Of a stretch of DNA of 64,000 nucleotides, positions 18,877-29,028 are shown piece by piece. This stretch comes from Deinococcus peraridilitoris DSM 19664 (lineage in GTDB: Bacteria; Deinococcota; Deinococci; Deinococcales; Deinococcaceae): NCBI RefSeq assembly GCF_000317835.1, contig NC_019793.1:2856501-2920500 (forward strand), written 5' to 3'. How positions within the stretch are numbered: position 1 is the first letter of the stretch; each line of letters begins with the position of its first letter. A program made the translations under genes and the position numbers. The notes below the pieces were generated by a model. That model saw only the letters and a program-made list of their open reading frames with translations. It was not told the origin of the DNA and did not search any database.

Positions 18877-19872
18877 TCACGCCTGACCGCCCGGGGGGTC
18901 GGCGAGGTCGTCGGGCAGCAGACGACAGGCTTCCTGGCGCACCCGCAGGCGCACAAAGGCCCGGTCGAACGTCAGGCTTCGCTGCGCCTCGCGGGCACTG
19001 AGGTGCAGCTGCAGCTCGCCCCAGTCATGGGATACCCGCAGGCGCACGCCACTGTCGCCTGGGCGCGCTTCGGACACGGGATAGGGCTCACCCGCGTCGA
19101 GTTCGATGGCTTCCTCGGGAACCAGCAGCACCTCGCGGCCACGAGGCAGCAGGTTGCGGTGCCCCAGAAATGCTGCCGCCCAGGCGCTATGTGGCCGGGC
19201 ATGGACGTCGGCGGTCCTTCCCGACTGCACGATGCGCCCGGCGCGCATCAGGGCCATGTGGTTCGAAAGCGCGAGCGCTTCGCGCTGATCGTGGGTGACC
19301 AGCAGCACGCTGGCGTCCAGCCGCGCGAACAGCGCGCGCAGCTCCAGTTGCAGTTCGCCGCGCAGGCGCTCGTCGAGGTTGGAAAGAGGCTCGTCGAGCA
19401 ACAGCAGGCGGGGCCGGGGCGCCAGGGCCCGTGCCAGGGCCACCCGTTGCTGCTGGCCGCCGGACAGCTCCGAGACGCGCCGCCTCTCCAGCTGTGCCAG
19501 GCTCACCAGGGCGAGGGCCGCACGGGCGCGCGTGTGTGCTTCATGACGCGGGAGACCGCGCGCCCGCGGACCGTAGGCGGCGTTTCCCAGCACGCTGAGG
19601 TGCGGAAACAGTGCATACTCCTGAAACACCAGCGAAAGGTCGCGCCGCTCGGGAGGCGCGTTGGTGACGTCACGGCCGTCCATCACGATGTGTCCGGCGT
19701 CCGGGTGTTCGAGTCCGGCCACCAGTCGCAGCAGGGTGCTTTTCCCGCAGCCGCTCGGCCCGAGCAGTGCGAGGGTTTCACCCCCTGGAAGCGACAGTGA
19801 GACGCCCTGCAGGGCCCGCACACCGCCGTAGTGCTTGTGGACTTCTCGCACGTCCAGGGCGAGCGCGCTCAC
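18877..19872 (-). CDS. thiQ: Thiamine ABC transporter ATP-binding protein
   Basis: 331 aa from a GTG at 19872 that overlaps the thiP stop by 4 nt. Walker [10 protein letters not shown], the Q-loop region [12 protein letters not shown], signature LSGGQQQR, Walker [13 protein letters not shown] and switch VTHDQ are all present. The C-terminal 110 residues resemble the regulatory beta-domain of MalK/PotA-type ATPases. It energises uptake by ThiBP. Substrate assignment rests on the TPP riboswitch and thiN in the same operon. Confidence 0.88.
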   Translation of the reverse strand: MSALALDVREVHKHYGGVRALQGVSLSLPGGETLALLGPSGCGKSTLLRLVAGLEHPDAGHIVMDGRDVTNAPPERRDLSLVFQEYALFPHLSVLGNAAYGPRARGLPRHEAHTRARAALALVSLAQLERRRVSELSGGQQQRVALARALAPRPRLLLLDEPLSNLDERLRGELQLELRALFARLDASVLLVTHDQREALALSNHMALMRAGRIVQSGRTADVHARPHSAWAAAFLGHRNLLPRGREVLLVPEEAIELDAGEPYPVSEARPGDSGVRLRVSHDWGELQLHLSAREAQRSLTFDRAFVRLRVRQEACRLLPDDLADPPGGQA

Positions 19873-21428
19873 GCCACTTCCCCTTTGCCGCCCAGCAGCG
19901 TGAAGCTCGCCAGCGATAGCCCCATCAGCAGCGTCGCGAGCGCGCACGCTTCGCCGAGGTTGAGCGCTCCCGGGCGCGCGAGGCGTTCGGCAATGCCAAT
20001 GCTGAGGGTCGCCCATTCGGGCCGCGAAAGGACCAGTGTCGCGGCAAACTCTCCCAGTACCGTTGCCAGCGCCAGGGCGGCCCCGCCGCGCAGGGCTGGT
20101 GCCACCAGCGGAAGCGCCACCGTTCGCCAGGCGCGTGGCGAAGAGCTGCCCAGACTCCGTGCCGCCTCAAGCAGCTGCACGGGCAGCGCACGCAACGCGG
20201 GCAGCAGGCTGCGCGTGACGAGCGGCGCGGCCAGCAGGACGTAGGCGGCCAGCAGCAGTGGCAATTCGGCGCGCAGCCGTGGGTACAGGAGCAGATACCC
20301 GACGGCCAGGCTGATCGGGGAGACCATCAGGGGCAGCAGCGACAACAGATCGAGCAGGCGTGAACGGGCGCGCCAGGTTCCCAGCGCGTGCAGACCGCCG
20401 AAAAACAGCGCGCCCGCCAGGGCCACGAAGGCAAAGGTCAGGGTGTTGCGCAGCATCAGGCTCAGGCTGGGTTCGTGCTCACGAAACAGTCCGCGCCAGA
20501 AAACCGAGGTGAAGCCGTCCATGCCCACGAAGGAGCGCACGGCCACGGCCAGCAGCGGGCCGAAGCACACCGCGAGCGTCACGAGCAGCAACGCGGCGAG
20601 CAGCAACGCGACGCTTCCGCGCGCCCTCGGCAACGTCTGACGGCCTGGCTGCAGGGCCACGCTGCGGGCGGCCAGCCACAGGTACGCGCTCGTGGCGAGA
20701 ATGGTCACCAGCAGCTGCACGCCGACCAGCGCTCCCGCGTCGGCGAGACGCAGCTCATAGGCGGTGAGGGTGTAGATTTCGACTTCGAGCGTGGCGTACT
20801 TGCTGCCCCCCAGCAGAAACGGCAAACCGAAACTGAGGGCGCTGTACAAAAACACCAGGGTGGCCCCGGCCAGCAGTCCGGGAAGCGCGAGCGGCAGCGC
20901 GACTGACAGGGCCGCGCGCAGGGGCGACTGGCCCAGGGTGCGGGCGGCGGCGATCAGGTTGGGGGGAACACGCGCGAAGCCGGCGTATGACAGCCGCACC
21001 ATCAAGGGCAAGTTGAAAAACAGGTTGCCGAGAATCACGATGGCGGCGCTTTCGGTCAGGTCGAGCCCGCTGTAGCCGCGCGGCCCGAACAGCGCGAGCA
21101 GCCCCATGGCGGCCACGAGGGTGGGTGTGACGAACGGCAGCAGCAGCGCACGCAGAATGGACGCCTTGAAGGGCACGTCAAAACGCGAGAGCAGGTACGC
21201 CAGCGGCACACCCAGCAGGGCCGCGAGCGCCGAAGTGCCCACTGCCTGGCGCAGCGTCCAGGCCAGCCGCTCCTGGTAATACGGTTCGCTCCAGGCGTGC
21301 CAGGCCACGCCGCCCTCCTGCAGCAGGCGTCCCAGCGGCAGCACCAGAAAGGCCGCCAGCAGGACAAGGGCCGGCGTCGCCAGCCCCCATCCCAGCAGGG
21401 TGGCCCGGCGCGGCGCCCTGGGGTTCAC
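19869..21428 (-). CDS. thiP: Thiamine ABC transporter permease (fused two-domain)
   Basis: 519 aa with about 12 membrane helices, from two tandem binding-protein-dependent permease domains. EAA-type loops lie near [20 protein letters not shown] and [20 protein letters not shown]. ThiP of proteobacteria has the same duplicated build. The GTG start lies 6 bp after the thiB stop, and its own stop overlaps thiQ. It forms the inner-membrane channel for thiamine or TPP. Confidence 0.88.
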   Translation of the reverse strand: MNPRAPRRATLLGWGLATPALVLLAAFLVLPLGRLLQEGGVAWHAWSEPYYQERLAWTLRQAVGTSALAALLGVPLAYLLSRFDVPFKASILRALLLPFVTPTLVAAMGLLALFGPRGYSGLDLTESAAIVILGNLFFNLPLMVRLSYAGFARVPPNLIAAARTLGQSPLRAALSVALPLALPGLLAGATLVFLYSALSFGLPFLLGGSKYATLEVEIYTLTAYELRLADAGALVGVQLLVTILATSAYLWLAARSVALQPGRQTLPRARGSVALLLAALLLVTLAVCFGPLLAVAVRSFVGMDGFTSVFWRGLFREHEPSLSLMLRNTLTFAFVALAGALFFGGLHALGTWRARSRLLDLLSLLPLMVSPISLAVGYLLLYPRLRAELPLLLAAYVLLAAPLVTRSLLPALRALPVQLLEAARSLGSSSPRAWRTVALPLVAPALRGGAALALATVLGEFAATLVLSRPEWATLSIGIAERLARPGALNLGEACALATLLMGLSLASFTLLGGKGEVA

Positions 21429-21434
21429 CGGACT

Positions 21435-22460
21435 TTAGCGCCCCCGCACGACGAGGCGCGTCCAGGTATCCGTCCAGATTTGTGCGTTCATGCGAATCTC
21501 GGCTGCTCCCAGGGCTGTCACACCCTGAGGCGTCTGGGCGTGCTGGTACACCGGGTCGAGCTTGACCCCTTCACGCGCCGGGTAGACCCACATGCGCGTC
21601 GGAAAATCGGCCTGCACCTCCGGGGAGAGCATGAAGTCCACGAACCGGCGTGCCAGTTCGCGCTGCTTGGTGCCCTTCAGGATGCCCACACCTTCGAGCT
21701 GCAAAAAGGTGCTGCCCGGCAGGAACAGGTTGGCGGTGGGGCTCTCGGTGATTTTCTTCTCGCTGTAAAACACCTCGGCGGCGGGGCTGGAGGCGTAACT
21801 CACGACGATGGGATATTTGCCGCCCGCTCGGGTGAACTCGGTGTAGTACGCGTCGTTCCAGCCGCGGGTGACTTTCAGGCCGTTGTCTTTCATGGCCTTC
21901 CACCAGGTCCAGGCTTTTTCGGGACCGAAGTGCTTGACCGTGGCAAGCAAAAAGGCCAGACCAGGGCTCGACGTGGCAGGATTCTGCACGGCCAGCATGC
22001 CCTGGTACTCGGGCTTCGTGAGGTCATCGAGGCTTTTCGGCAAGGCCAGCTTGTTTTTTTCGAAGTAAGCCTTGTCGTAATTGAGGGCGACGTAACCGTA
22101 GTCGACGGTGTTGAGCAGCCCGTCGGAGGTCAGCGTGAGGCGCGCGGGAACGTTCTTGGCCTGCGGGCTCTTGTACGGTTCCAGGATGCCCGCCGCCCGC
22201 GCCTTGCCGAGCAGGGTGTTGTCGATGCCGTACACGACATCGGCAATGGGCGCCTCCTTGGTCAGGATCAGCTTGTTGACCATTGCGCCCGTGTCTCCGC
22301 CCTTGATCAGGCGGACCTTGGTGTTGTGGGCCGCTTCGAACTGGGCGAGAAGCTTCTTGTCGACGCTGAAGGAGTCGTGTGTGATGACACTCAGTTCGGC
22401 GGCGAGGGCCTGAGAAGCCAGACCGCTCAGCAGAAAGGTGGAAACCAAAATTCGCAGCAT
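21435..22460 (-). CDS. thiB: Thiamine ABC transporter substrate-binding protein
   Basis: 341 aa. Signal peptide [20 protein letters not shown] is followed by [20 protein letters not shown], a beginning typical of ThiB/Tbp[29 protein letters not shown] and YASSPAAEV belong to the ligand cleft. It captures thiamine or TPP in the periplasm for ThiPQ. It is the first gene after the TPP riboswitch. The SD AAGGGGG is partly complementary to an upstream CCCTT, giving a possible off-state hairpin. Confidence 0.92.
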   Translation of the reverse strand: MLRILVSTFLLSGLASQALAAELSVITHDSFSVDKKLLAQFEAAHNTKVRLIKGGDTGAMVNKLILTKEAPIADVVYGIDNTLLGKARAAGILEPYKSPQAKNVPARLTLTSDGLLNTVDYGYVALNYDKAYFEKNKLALPKSLDDLTKPEYQGMLAVQNPATSSPGLAFLLATVKHFGPEKAWTWWKAMKDNGLKVTRGWNDAYYTEFTRAGGKYPIVVSYASSPAAEVFYSEKKITESPTANLFLPGSTFLQLEGVGILKGTKQRELARRFVDFMLSPEVQADFPTRMWVYPAREGVKLDPVYQHAQTPQGVTALGAAEIRMNAQIWTDTWTRLVVRGR

Positions 22461-22469
22461 AAGAAAGCC

Positions 22470-22493
22470 CCCTTGCGTCCGCTCGGGGAAGGG
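22470..22493 (-). promoter_or_regulatory. SD-sequestering hairpin of the thiB leader
   Basis: On the minus strand CCCTT (22493-22489) can pair with AAGGG (22474-22470), which is part of the thiB SD. There is no T-run, so the riboswitch probably controls translation. The short stem makes this a modest prediction. Confidence 0.4.
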
Positions 22494-22530
22494 TAGAGCA
22501 ACGTGCGTCCGCCGATGGGTTCACGGCGCG

Positions 22531-22615
22531 GTCACGCTCCCTCCGCCAGCATGAACTGGATCAGGTTCCTGGGGTATTTCTCAGTCCCGCATGAGCGCGG
22601 GACACCCCCGGTGAC
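22531..22615 (-). promoter_or_regulatory. TPP riboswitch (THI element)
   Basis: The minus strand shows the conserved THI-box parts in order: P1 GTCAC, GGGGGTG, CTGAGA, ATACCC, GAACCTGATC, ATGCTGGCG, GAGGGA and closing GTGAC. TPP binding is expected to switch off thiBPQ-thiN. A TATACT promoter box lies directly upstream, so transcription would start within a few bases of the aptamer. Confidence 0.95.
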
Positions 22616-22623
22616 GCCCCAGG

Positions 22624-22629
22624 AGTATA
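22624..22629 (-). promoter_or_regulatory. -10 box of the thiamine operon
   Basis: TATACT on the minus strand, ending 8 bp before the first aptamer base (P1 GTCAC). Confidence 0.6.
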
Positions 22630-22696
22630 GCTCAGCTGCGGTCGGTGCAGTGTGCGGCGGCCACCCGCCGCACAAGGTGCCTGGGTCCTATCTTTA

Positions 22697-22719
22697 CCAA
22701 GTGAAATATTTTCAAATGG
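22697..22719. promoter_or_regulatory. Candidate MarR operator
   Basis: A 23-bp imperfect palindrome, CCAAGTGAAAT then A then TTTTCAAATGG (8 of 11 paired). It covers the TATTTT -10 and ends 4 bp before the marR ATG, a usual position for autorepression. Confidence 0.5.
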
Positions 22720-22723
22720 AAGT

Positions 22724-23173
22724 ATGTCATCTACCGCTCCCGAACTGCTCGACATGACCCGCCTGCTGATCCGCCTCGGTCGACTGCTGCACAATGAAAT
22801 CGACGAACCGCTGCAAGAATCGCTCGGCCTCGGCATCAAGGAACTGCTGGTGCTGATCAGCATCAGCGAAGGCCAAACCAGCCCCGGGGTCATCGCCGCG
22901 CGCCAGTATCTTCCGGCAGCGACTGTCACGCGCCTGATCACCCGATTGCAGGAGCACGGTTTTCTGGAGCGCCAAAGCGATCCCGACGATCTGCGGCGTT
23001 TCCGGCTGGTGCTCACCGGGCGGGGAACGGCGGCGCTGCAGCGCCGCCGTGACGAAACCCGGCGTGTCCTGGCTGCCCGCTACGCTCACCTGCCACCCGA
23101 GGTGGTCGCGCAAGCCGTGGAGGCGCTGCGCGCGCTGGAAGGGCACCTGCAAGGCGAGGTCGCCCGTGTCTGA
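22724..23173 (+). CDS. MarR-family transcriptional regulator
   Basis: 149 aa winged-helix repressor. The DNA-binding region reads QYLPAATVTRLITRLQEHGF followed by the wing RQSDPDDLRRFRLVLTGRG. It probably represses itself and the overlapping exporter gene and responds to a toxic small molecule. The start at 22724 follows a GGA-containing SD and leaves the palindromic operator upstream. Its stop overlaps the exporter start by 8 nt. Confidence 0.88.
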   Translation: MSSTAPELLDMTRLLIRLGRLLHNEIDEPLQESLGLGIKELLVLISISEGQTSPGVIAARQYLPAATVTRLITRLQEHGFLERQSDPDDLRRFRLVLTGRGTAALQRRRDETRRVLAARYAHLPPEVVAQAVEALRALEGHLQGEVARV

Positions 23174-24761
23174 CCTGTCACCCCGCGACAAGCGACTGGC
23201 TTTCTTTGGCGTGCTGACCGTGCTGTTTCTGGCCTCGCTCAACCTGACGGTCGTCGGTACGGCCATGCCGCGCGTAATTTCCGATCTCGGGGGTTTTGAT
23301 CTGTACGCCTGGGCATTCACCGCGTACGCGCTCACCTCCACCCTGATCATTCCCCTCGTCGGCACGCTGAGCGACAACATCGGCCGCCGCCCGGTGCTGC
23401 TGAGCGGCATCGTGATCTTCTCGCTGGGCTCGGTGCTGATCGGCGTTTCGCAGAGCATGGAGCAGCTTATTGCCTTTCGCGCCTTGCAGGGGCTGGGCAG
23501 CGGCGCCCTGATGAGCATGGCCTTTGTGACCATCGGCGACATCTTCACCCCGATCGAGCGAGGCCGGTACCAGGGCTACACCGGCGCCGTGTGGGGCATT
23601 TCGAGCATCGTCGGACCGCTGGTCGGCGGATTCCTGACCGACCACCTGGGCTGGCGGTGGGTGTTTTTCGTCAATCTGCCCTTCGCGGTGCTGGCCTTTG
23701 TGATCATTGCGCGCTTCATTCAGGCCCGGCGCGCCAGCACCCCACGCGCGCTCGACCTGCCGGGCTCCGCCCTGCTGGTGCTGTGTGTCACGCCGCTGCT
23801 GCTCGCCCTGAGCTGGGGCGGAAGCGCGTACCCCTGGACTTCTGCGGTCATGCTGGGCCTGCTGGCCTCCGCGCTGACCTTCGGGGTGGCCTTCGCGTGG
23901 CGCCAGTTGCGCGCAACCCATCCCATCATCGACCTGCAACTGCTGCGCAACCGCACCTTCGCGGTGGCCAACGTCACCGGCTTTCTCACCACCGCCGGAC
24001 TCAACGCGGCCATCCTCTACCTGCCCCTCTACATGCAAGGCGTGCGTGGCAGCTCTGCCAGCGGATCAGGAGCGGTGCTGGCGCCCCTGATGCTGGGACT
24101 GGTGCTGACCAGCACCATCGCCGGTCAGCTGGTATCGCGCTCAGGCCGCTACAAGACGCTGGTGGTCATTGGGGTGGCCTGCACCACCGTGGCGCTGTAT
24201 CTCACCAGCCGCCTGGGCGTGGACACGCCCACGTGGCAGGCCACCCTTGTGATGGTGCTGCTGGGCCTGGGTATGGGTCCGGTCAATTCGCTGCTGACCC
24301 TAGCCGTGCAGAACGCCACCCCCGCAGAGCAACTCGGCATGGTCACGAGCGCCAACCAGTTCTTCCGGCAGATCGGCGGTACGCTGGCCGTGGCGGTGTT
24401 CGGCACCCTGATGACCGCCCACCTCACCCACGACCTGAAAGACCATCTGCCGTCCGCGGCGAGCCGTCTGCCCGCACAGCTGCAAGACGAAGTGGCCAGT
24501 CCGCAGCTGTTGACCAGCCCTGATCAGCTTTCGCGTCTGCAGGGGCAAATCGAGGCCGTTGGCGGTCATCAACTGGTCGAGGGCGTCCTGCGCGGACTGC
24601 GCGAAGTGCTGTCGCTGGCCCTTTCCGAAATTTTCCTGCTGTCCGCCGCGCTGAGCCTGATCAGCCTGCTGGTCGTGCTGGGCCTGCCCGAGGTGCGGCT
24701 GCAGGGAAGTCCTCGCCGGACCCGTAAAGCCCGCCTGACCGAGGCGGCCTCCACGGACTGA
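23166..24761 (+). CDS. MFS multidrug exporter, DHA2 (EmrB/QacA) type
   Basis: 531 aa from a GTG at 23166 inside the marR end. About 14 membrane helices. Motif C-like GAVWGISSIVGPLVGGFL and motif A GTLSDNIGRRPVLLSG are visible, and LNLTVVGTAMPRVISDL fits the DHA2 motif D1 region. It is a proton-driven exporter of drugs or metabolites. The marR-exporter overlap indicates one transcript. The substrate is unknown. Confidence 0.9.
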   Translation: MSDLSPRDKRLAFFGVLTVLFLASLNLTVVGTAMPRVISDLGGFDLYAWAFTAYALTSTLIIPLVGTLSDNIGRRPVLLSGIVIFSLGSVLIGVSQSMEQLIAFRALQGLGSGALMSMAFVTIGDIFTPIERGRYQGYTGAVWGISSIVGPLVGGFLTDHLGWRWVFFVNLPFAVLAFVIIARFIQARRASTPRALDLPGSALLVLCVTPLLLALSWGGSAYPWTSAVMLGLLASALTFGVAFAWRQLRATHPIIDLQLLRNRTFAVANVTGFLTTAGLNAAILYLPLYMQGVRGSSASGSGAVLAPLMLGLVLTSTIAGQLVSRSGRYKTLVVIGVACTTVALYLTSRLGVDTPTWQATLVMVLLGLGMGPVNSLLTLAVQNATPAEQLGMVTSANQFFRQIGGTLAVAVFGTLMTAHLTHDLKDHLPSAASRLPAQLQDEVASPQLLTSPDQLSRLQGQIEAVGGHQLVEGVLRGLREVLSLALSEIFLLSAALSLISLLVVLGLPEVRLQGSPRRTRKARLTEAASTD

Positions 24762-24780
24762 GCGGGCGCGTGACCGACGC

Positions 24781-27660
24781 TCAGCCCGGCTTGGGGAGCG
24801 AAAAACCAAAGGTCGCTCCTTCTTCCGGGCGTCCTTCGGCCCAGACCTGCCCGCCGTGCCGGTGAACGATGCGCCGGACGTTGGCGAGGCCCACCCCGGT
24901 GCCCTCGAATTCTTCCTGGCGGTGCAGGCGCTGAAACACTCCAAAGAGCTTGCTGCCGTGTGCAGGGTCGAAGCCCACCCCGTTGTCGCGCACGAAGATG
25001 GCCCAGCCGTGTTCGTGCTCCTCGGCCCACACGTCGATTCGCGACACCTCGCGTGTTCGGCTGTACTTGAGCGCGTTCGAGATCAGGTTGACCAGCACCT
25101 GGTGCAGGGTCTGACGGTCGCCTTGCACCTCGGGAAGACCGCTGACTTTCCAGTTCACCTGCCGTCCGGCCAAATCTGCCTCGCACTCCTGGCGCACGTG
25201 TTCCATCAGTTCTGCCAGATTCACCGTTTCCAGGCGCAACGGCAGGCGTGAGGTGCGCGATAATTCCAGCATTGCGTCGATCAGGCTGTTCATGCGTCCC
25301 GCTGCGCCCTCCACCACCGAGAGGTACTTCTCGGTTTTGCGGTCGAGTCCGGCGCCCAGCGCCTGGCGAAGCAGGCTGCTAAAGCCCGTGATGTGCCGCA
25401 CGGGGGTGCGCAGGTCGTGCGACACCGAGTAGGCAAAGGCCTCCAGTTCCTCGTTGGCGGCCTGCAGCTGGGCTTGCTGGGTCTGAAGCTCGCGGACTGC
25501 CTCGGCACGCTCCAGGGCCAGACCGAGGTTGCGCACGGCGGTTTCCAGCACTGTCCGGTCGGTCGGCGTCCAGTGGCGCTCTTGGAACAGACCCACGCAG
25601 AACAGGCCGACCATGTTACCGCCGATCTCGAGCGGCAGGATCGCGCGGGCCTGCACGTGCCCCATCAAGTCGCGTGGAGCCTCGGCCGTTTCCGGGAAGG
25701 AGTCCTGATACCAGGGGCGTCGGGCGGCCCACGAGGTCCCCAGGCCGAGTGCCTCGCGCGGCAGCCCGGCGTTCACCATCGCCTGCAGCGGCCCGGAGCG
25801 CAGGTTGCCCGTCTGGGCCTTCGGGTACCACAGGTCCTCGTGCAGTTCGTAATACACAGCGTAGCCGGACGGCAGCAGGCGACACACGATCTCCTGGGCG
25901 CTGCGGATCAGGGCGTAGCGGTCGGTCTCGAAGGCGAGGTCGCGGGAAAGGGCGGCAAAAGCTTCCAGAATCTGCGCGCGCGCTTCAAGTTCTACCGCCT
26001 GGCGCTGCAGGGCCACCGTGGTGGCGGCGCGCTCCAGGGCGAGCTCCAGACTCCGGCCTACCGCGCGGAACACCAGCCGTTCGCGCTCGGTCCAGGCGTG
26101 GGCGTGCCTGGTTCCCATGGTAAGCAGGCCACCGGGCTCGCCGCCGTCGAGGTAAGGATACTGGGCGCCCGCGCCATAATCCTCAGTATGCTCGACACCT
26201 TCGCGGTCGGCGTTCCAGCCGTCCACAAACGACGGTCCGCGAACCAGAAACGGGCTCGCGAAGCTCGGGGTATCTGGCAAGAAACCCTCGCGTGCCCGGC
26301 TCGCTGCCGCCCCGTCGATGTCTTCTGACAGCACCAGGGCTTTCCAGCGCCCGTCGGAAAGCGTGTAGTAACCCACGCTGACGTCGCGCAGCGAGATTCG
26401 CAGGATCTCGACTGCGAGCCGCGCGAGGGTTGTCACATCTGCAGGCTGGGTCGAGGCTTCGGTGAAGCGGGCAAAGGCATTCAGGGCGGCGCGCTCCTCT
26501 TCGAGCTCCTGATTGCGTCGTTGCAGCGCGAAGCGTTGCGTTTCCAGGTGTTCGAGCTGCGCGGCGCGTTCCATGGCCAGCCCCAGGGTACGCACCAGGG
26601 CCTCGAGCACCGTCCGCTGCGCAGCGGACCAGACATTTCGCTGAAACAGCGCGACCAGCAAAACCCCGACGGGCTGGCCTTCGATCAGCACCGGCAGGCT
26701 GGCCATACTGCCGACCGACCCGACGAGCGCGGACATCGGCGGCGCGACTTCAGGATGCTGCGTCGTGTAACACGCTTCACGCCGTGTCCAGGCACAGACC
26801 AGCATGGGCGCGTCATTATAGGCCAGCCCGGCATCGATCAGCGCCTGCAGTTCCGGGGGCGGAGCACCGAGCTGCACCTGACAGCGCCACTGTCCGGCGT
26901 GTAGTTCGTAATACAGTGCATAACCCCGGGGAAACAGCGACAATGCGACCTGCTGGGCCCGTTGAACCAGCGCGTGAGGCGCGGCGTGCAGCGAGAGGTC
27001 CCGCAGCAGGCCTGAAAATTCTCTCAGTACGTCCGGCGCGAGCTGAGCATCGGAATGCACCGTGTCCGTGGGGCGGTCTGGTGTGCGCACATGCTCCGGC
27101 GCCCTCAAGCGTGCCAGCGCCCAGTTGAGGGCGCGCCCCACGGCGAGAAACAACCCCTGGTCCGCCGGGTCCCAGGTATTCCGGTTCCACTGGACCACGC
27201 TCAACAGGGCGAGCTGACTGCCAAAGGACAGCGGGTAGTGTCCACTCGAGAGCGCTGCATTGTCTGGTGCGGTGGTCGGCGCAGTCCGGTCACCTTCAGG
27301 AAAAAAATAGGCCTCGCGCGCGAGTGTCACTTCGCGCAGCGTGCTGGGAGGACGGCCGAGCAGCAGCTGGTGTTCGTGTTCCGCAGTCAGGGTGCGGCTG
27401 GCATGGTGGACGTACCACCCCGCCGCCCCTTGTGCTTCCGCGTACACGGCCGTGGTGTCCGGCAAGCCGTCTTGCAGCAACGCGAAGGCCAGCAGCACGG
27501 CCTGTTCGAGGGTGGTGCTTTGCGCGTGCGTGCCGAGCAGCGTGGCAAACGCGTCATGTGGCCGCGCCTGCTGCAGGAGCCGTGTGCGTTCGGTTGGCTT
27601 TGTGCGGCGCGGCGCGGCCTGGTTGTCACGTTGCTGCTTGGGCGTGCCGTCGGCGGGCAT
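24781..27660 (-). CDS. Soluble multi-GAF sensor histidine kinase
   Basis: 959 aa, no membrane helix. At least three GAF modules are recognisable (two share SGYAVYYELHEDLW-like or RGYALYYELHAGQW-like segments, so they are internal duplicates), and a more divergent one sits at the N-terminus. A coiled coil leads to HisKA SVSHDLRTPVRHI and the HATPase boxes LISNALKYSR, DNGVGFD, GTGVGLA and GGQVWAEG. It resembles phytochrome-like and light- or redox-sensing kinases, but no bilin-attachment Cys is evident. There is no adjacent response regulator, so it is an orphan. The ATG at 27660 follows TATGCT by 5 nt. Confidence 0.9.
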   Translation of the reverse strand: MPADGTPKQQRDNQAAPRRTKPTERTRLLQQARPHDAFATLLGTHAQSTTLEQAVLLAFALLQDGLPDTTAVYAEAQGAAGWYVHHASRTLTAEHEHQLLLGRPPSTLREVTLAREAYFFPEGDRTAPTTAPDNAALSSGHYPLSFGSQLALLSVVQWNRNTWDPADQGLFLAVGRALNWALARLRAPEHVRTPDRPTDTVHSDAQLAPDVLREFSGLLRDLSLHAAPHALVQRAQQVALSLFPRGYALYYELHAGQWRCQVQLGAPPPELQALIDAGLAYNDAPMLVCAWTRREACYTTQHPEVAPPMSALVGSVGSMASLPVLIEGQPVGVLLVALFQRNVWSAAQRTVLEALVRTLGLAMERAAQLEHLETQRFALQRRNQELEEERAALNAFARFTEASTQPADVTTLARLAVEILRISLRDVSVGYYTLSDGRWKALVLSEDIDGAAASRAREGFLPDTPSFASPFLVRGPSFVDGWNADREGVEHTEDYGAGAQYPYLDGGEPGGLLTMGTRHAHAWTERERLVFRAVGRSLELALERAATTVALQRQAVELEARAQILEAFAALSRDLAFETDRYALIRSAQEIVCRLLPSGYAVYYELHEDLWYPKAQTGNLRSGPLQAMVNAGLPREALGLGTSWAARRPWYQDSFPETAEAPRDLMGHVQARAILPLEIGGNMVGLFCVGLFQERHWTPTDRTVLETAVRNLGLALERAEAVRELQTQQAQLQAANEELEAFAYSVSHDLRTPVRHITGFSSLLRQALGAGLDRKTEKYLSVVEGAAGRMNSLIDAMLELSRTSRLPLRLETVNLAELMEHVRQECEADLAGRQVNWKVSGLPEVQGDRQTLHQVLVNLISNALKYSRTREVSRIDVWAEEHEHGWAIFVRDNGVGFDPAHGSKLFGVFQRLHRQEEFEGTGVGLANVRRIVHRHGGQVWAEGRPEEGATFGFSLPKPG

Positions 27661-27665
27661 ACACC

Positions 27666-27671
27666 AGCATA
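27666..27671 (-). promoter_or_regulatory. -10 box of the histidine kinase gene
   Basis: TATGCT on the minus strand, 5 nt before the ATG at 27660. No SD. Confidence 0.4.
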
Positions 27672-27753
27672 CGGCGATCCGGGACCAGGCACGGCAGCGC
27701 GCGTTCGGTGCAGTTTGAAGGATTTCACCCTTCACAGGCTGCCGGGCGGAACT

Positions 27754-27759
27754 TAGGCT
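27754..27759 (+). promoter_or_regulatory. Leaderless -10 box of the FAD oxidoreductase gene
   Basis: TAGGCT, then CGAAGA, then the ATG at 27766. Confidence 0.5.
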
Positions 27760-27765
27760 CGAAGA

Positions 27766-29028
27766 ATGACCACGGTGGTAATCGGAGCTGGACTGGCAGG
27801 GCTCACGGCGGCGCGTCTGCTCGGGCGGGCAGGTCGGCGTGTGCGCGTGCTCGAGGCGGGCCGTGAGCTGGGCGGCCGGGTACAGACGCGTCATGTCGAC
27901 GGCTTTCGGGTGGACCTGGGATTTCAAGTCCTGTTCACCGCTTACCCAGCCGTGCAGCGTAACCTCGACCTGGAAGCGCTGAACCTGACCTCGTTGCCTG
28001 CCGGAGCGGTCATTCGGGAGGTCGGGCGCAGCGACACGGTGGGCGACCCGCTGCGCGATCCGGCCTCGGCGTTGTCGACGTTGCGCGCCGCTTCGCTCAG
28101 CGCACGTGACAAACTGCTGCTCGCCCGGCTGGTTCTGCGCCTCAAATCACCGGCACCTCACTCGCTGCTGACGGGCACTGCCGAAACCACGCTCGACTAT
28201 CTGCGCCGCAGTGGATTTTCCTACCGCGCCATCGATCACTTCTTCGCCCCCTTTTTTGGTGGAATCTTTCTCAGGCGCGATCTCAGTACCAGCGCCGGGC
28301 TCTTTCGTTACTACCTGCGCATGCTGATCGACGGACCTACGGCCATTCCGCGCGGCGGCATGGGCGAAATCGCCCGGCAGCTGGTCCAGGAGGTCAACGT
28401 GACCCCCAACGTGTTCGTGCACGAGCTGCGCCCTCGAACAGATCATGTGACCCTGCTGACGAGCGTTGGTGAAATCGATGCCCGGGAAGTCATCGTGGCC
28501 ACCAGCCCACCCGAGATTCAGCGTCTGGCTGGTGTCGCGGTGCCGCATACTCCCGTCTCCAGCAGTTACCTGCATTACGCGGCGGACGTGAACCTCGATT
28601 CGGAAAAGCGCCTCTTGCTCAATGCGCACGACGGTGTGGTCAACAACGCGATCTGGCTCAGCAACACCGTGCCGGAACTGGCCCCGCCTGGAAAACACCT
28701 CTTGAGTGTGACCGTGCTGGGGCGCCCCCGTCAGGACGACACGCAGCTTGACCATGCGGTGCGTGCCGAGCTGTCACGCTGGTACGGTCCGGACGAAGTC
28801 GAGAAATTGCGTCTGCTGACACTGGACCACCTTCCCTTCGCTCAGTTCGCGCAGCCGCCAGGATTCGAGGCGTCCCTCGCGGGTCACGCGACTTCCTGGC
28901 CTCACGTGGTGATCGCGTCGGAGGCCACCAGTAGCAGTTCCATTCAGGGTGCGATGGAAAGCGGTGAGAAGGCGGCGGCCATTGTGCTGAACGACGTCCA
29001 GAGTCTGAGCCGTCCGCGCGGAGCGTAA
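27766..29028 (+). CDS. FAD-dependent oxidoreductase (amine oxidase/phytoene desaturase-like)
   Basis: 420 aa. An N-terminal Rossmann motif [20 protein letters not shown] is followed by the Glu-containing strand VRVLEAGRELGGRVQT, as in protoporphyrinogen oxidase, amine oxidases and carotenoid desaturases. The C-terminus (HVVIASEATSSSSIQGAMES) closes the FAD site. RGGMGEIA is the usual second motif. Deinococci make carotenoids, so a desaturase-type role is possible, but no other crt gene is near. Probably leaderless. Confidence 0.8.
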   Translation: MTTVVIGAGLAGLTAARLLGRAGRRVRVLEAGRELGGRVQTRHVDGFRVDLGFQVLFTAYPAVQRNLDLEALNLTSLPAGAVIREVGRSDTVGDPLRDPASALSTLRAASLSARDKLLLARLVLRLKSPAPHSLLTGTAETTLDYLRRSGFSYRAIDHFFAPFFGGIFLRRDLSTSAGLFRYYLRMLIDGPTAIPRGGMGEIARQLVQEVNVTPNVFVHELRPRTDHVTLLTSVGEIDAREVIVATSPPEIQRLAGVAVPHTPVSSSYLHYAADVNLDSEKRLLLNAHDGVVNNAIWLSNTVPELAPPGKHLLSVTVLGRPRQDDTQLDHAVRAELSRWYGPDEVEKLRLLTLDHLPFAQFAQPPGFEASLAGHATSWPHVVIASEATSSSSIQGAMESGEKAAAIVLNDVQSLSRPRGA

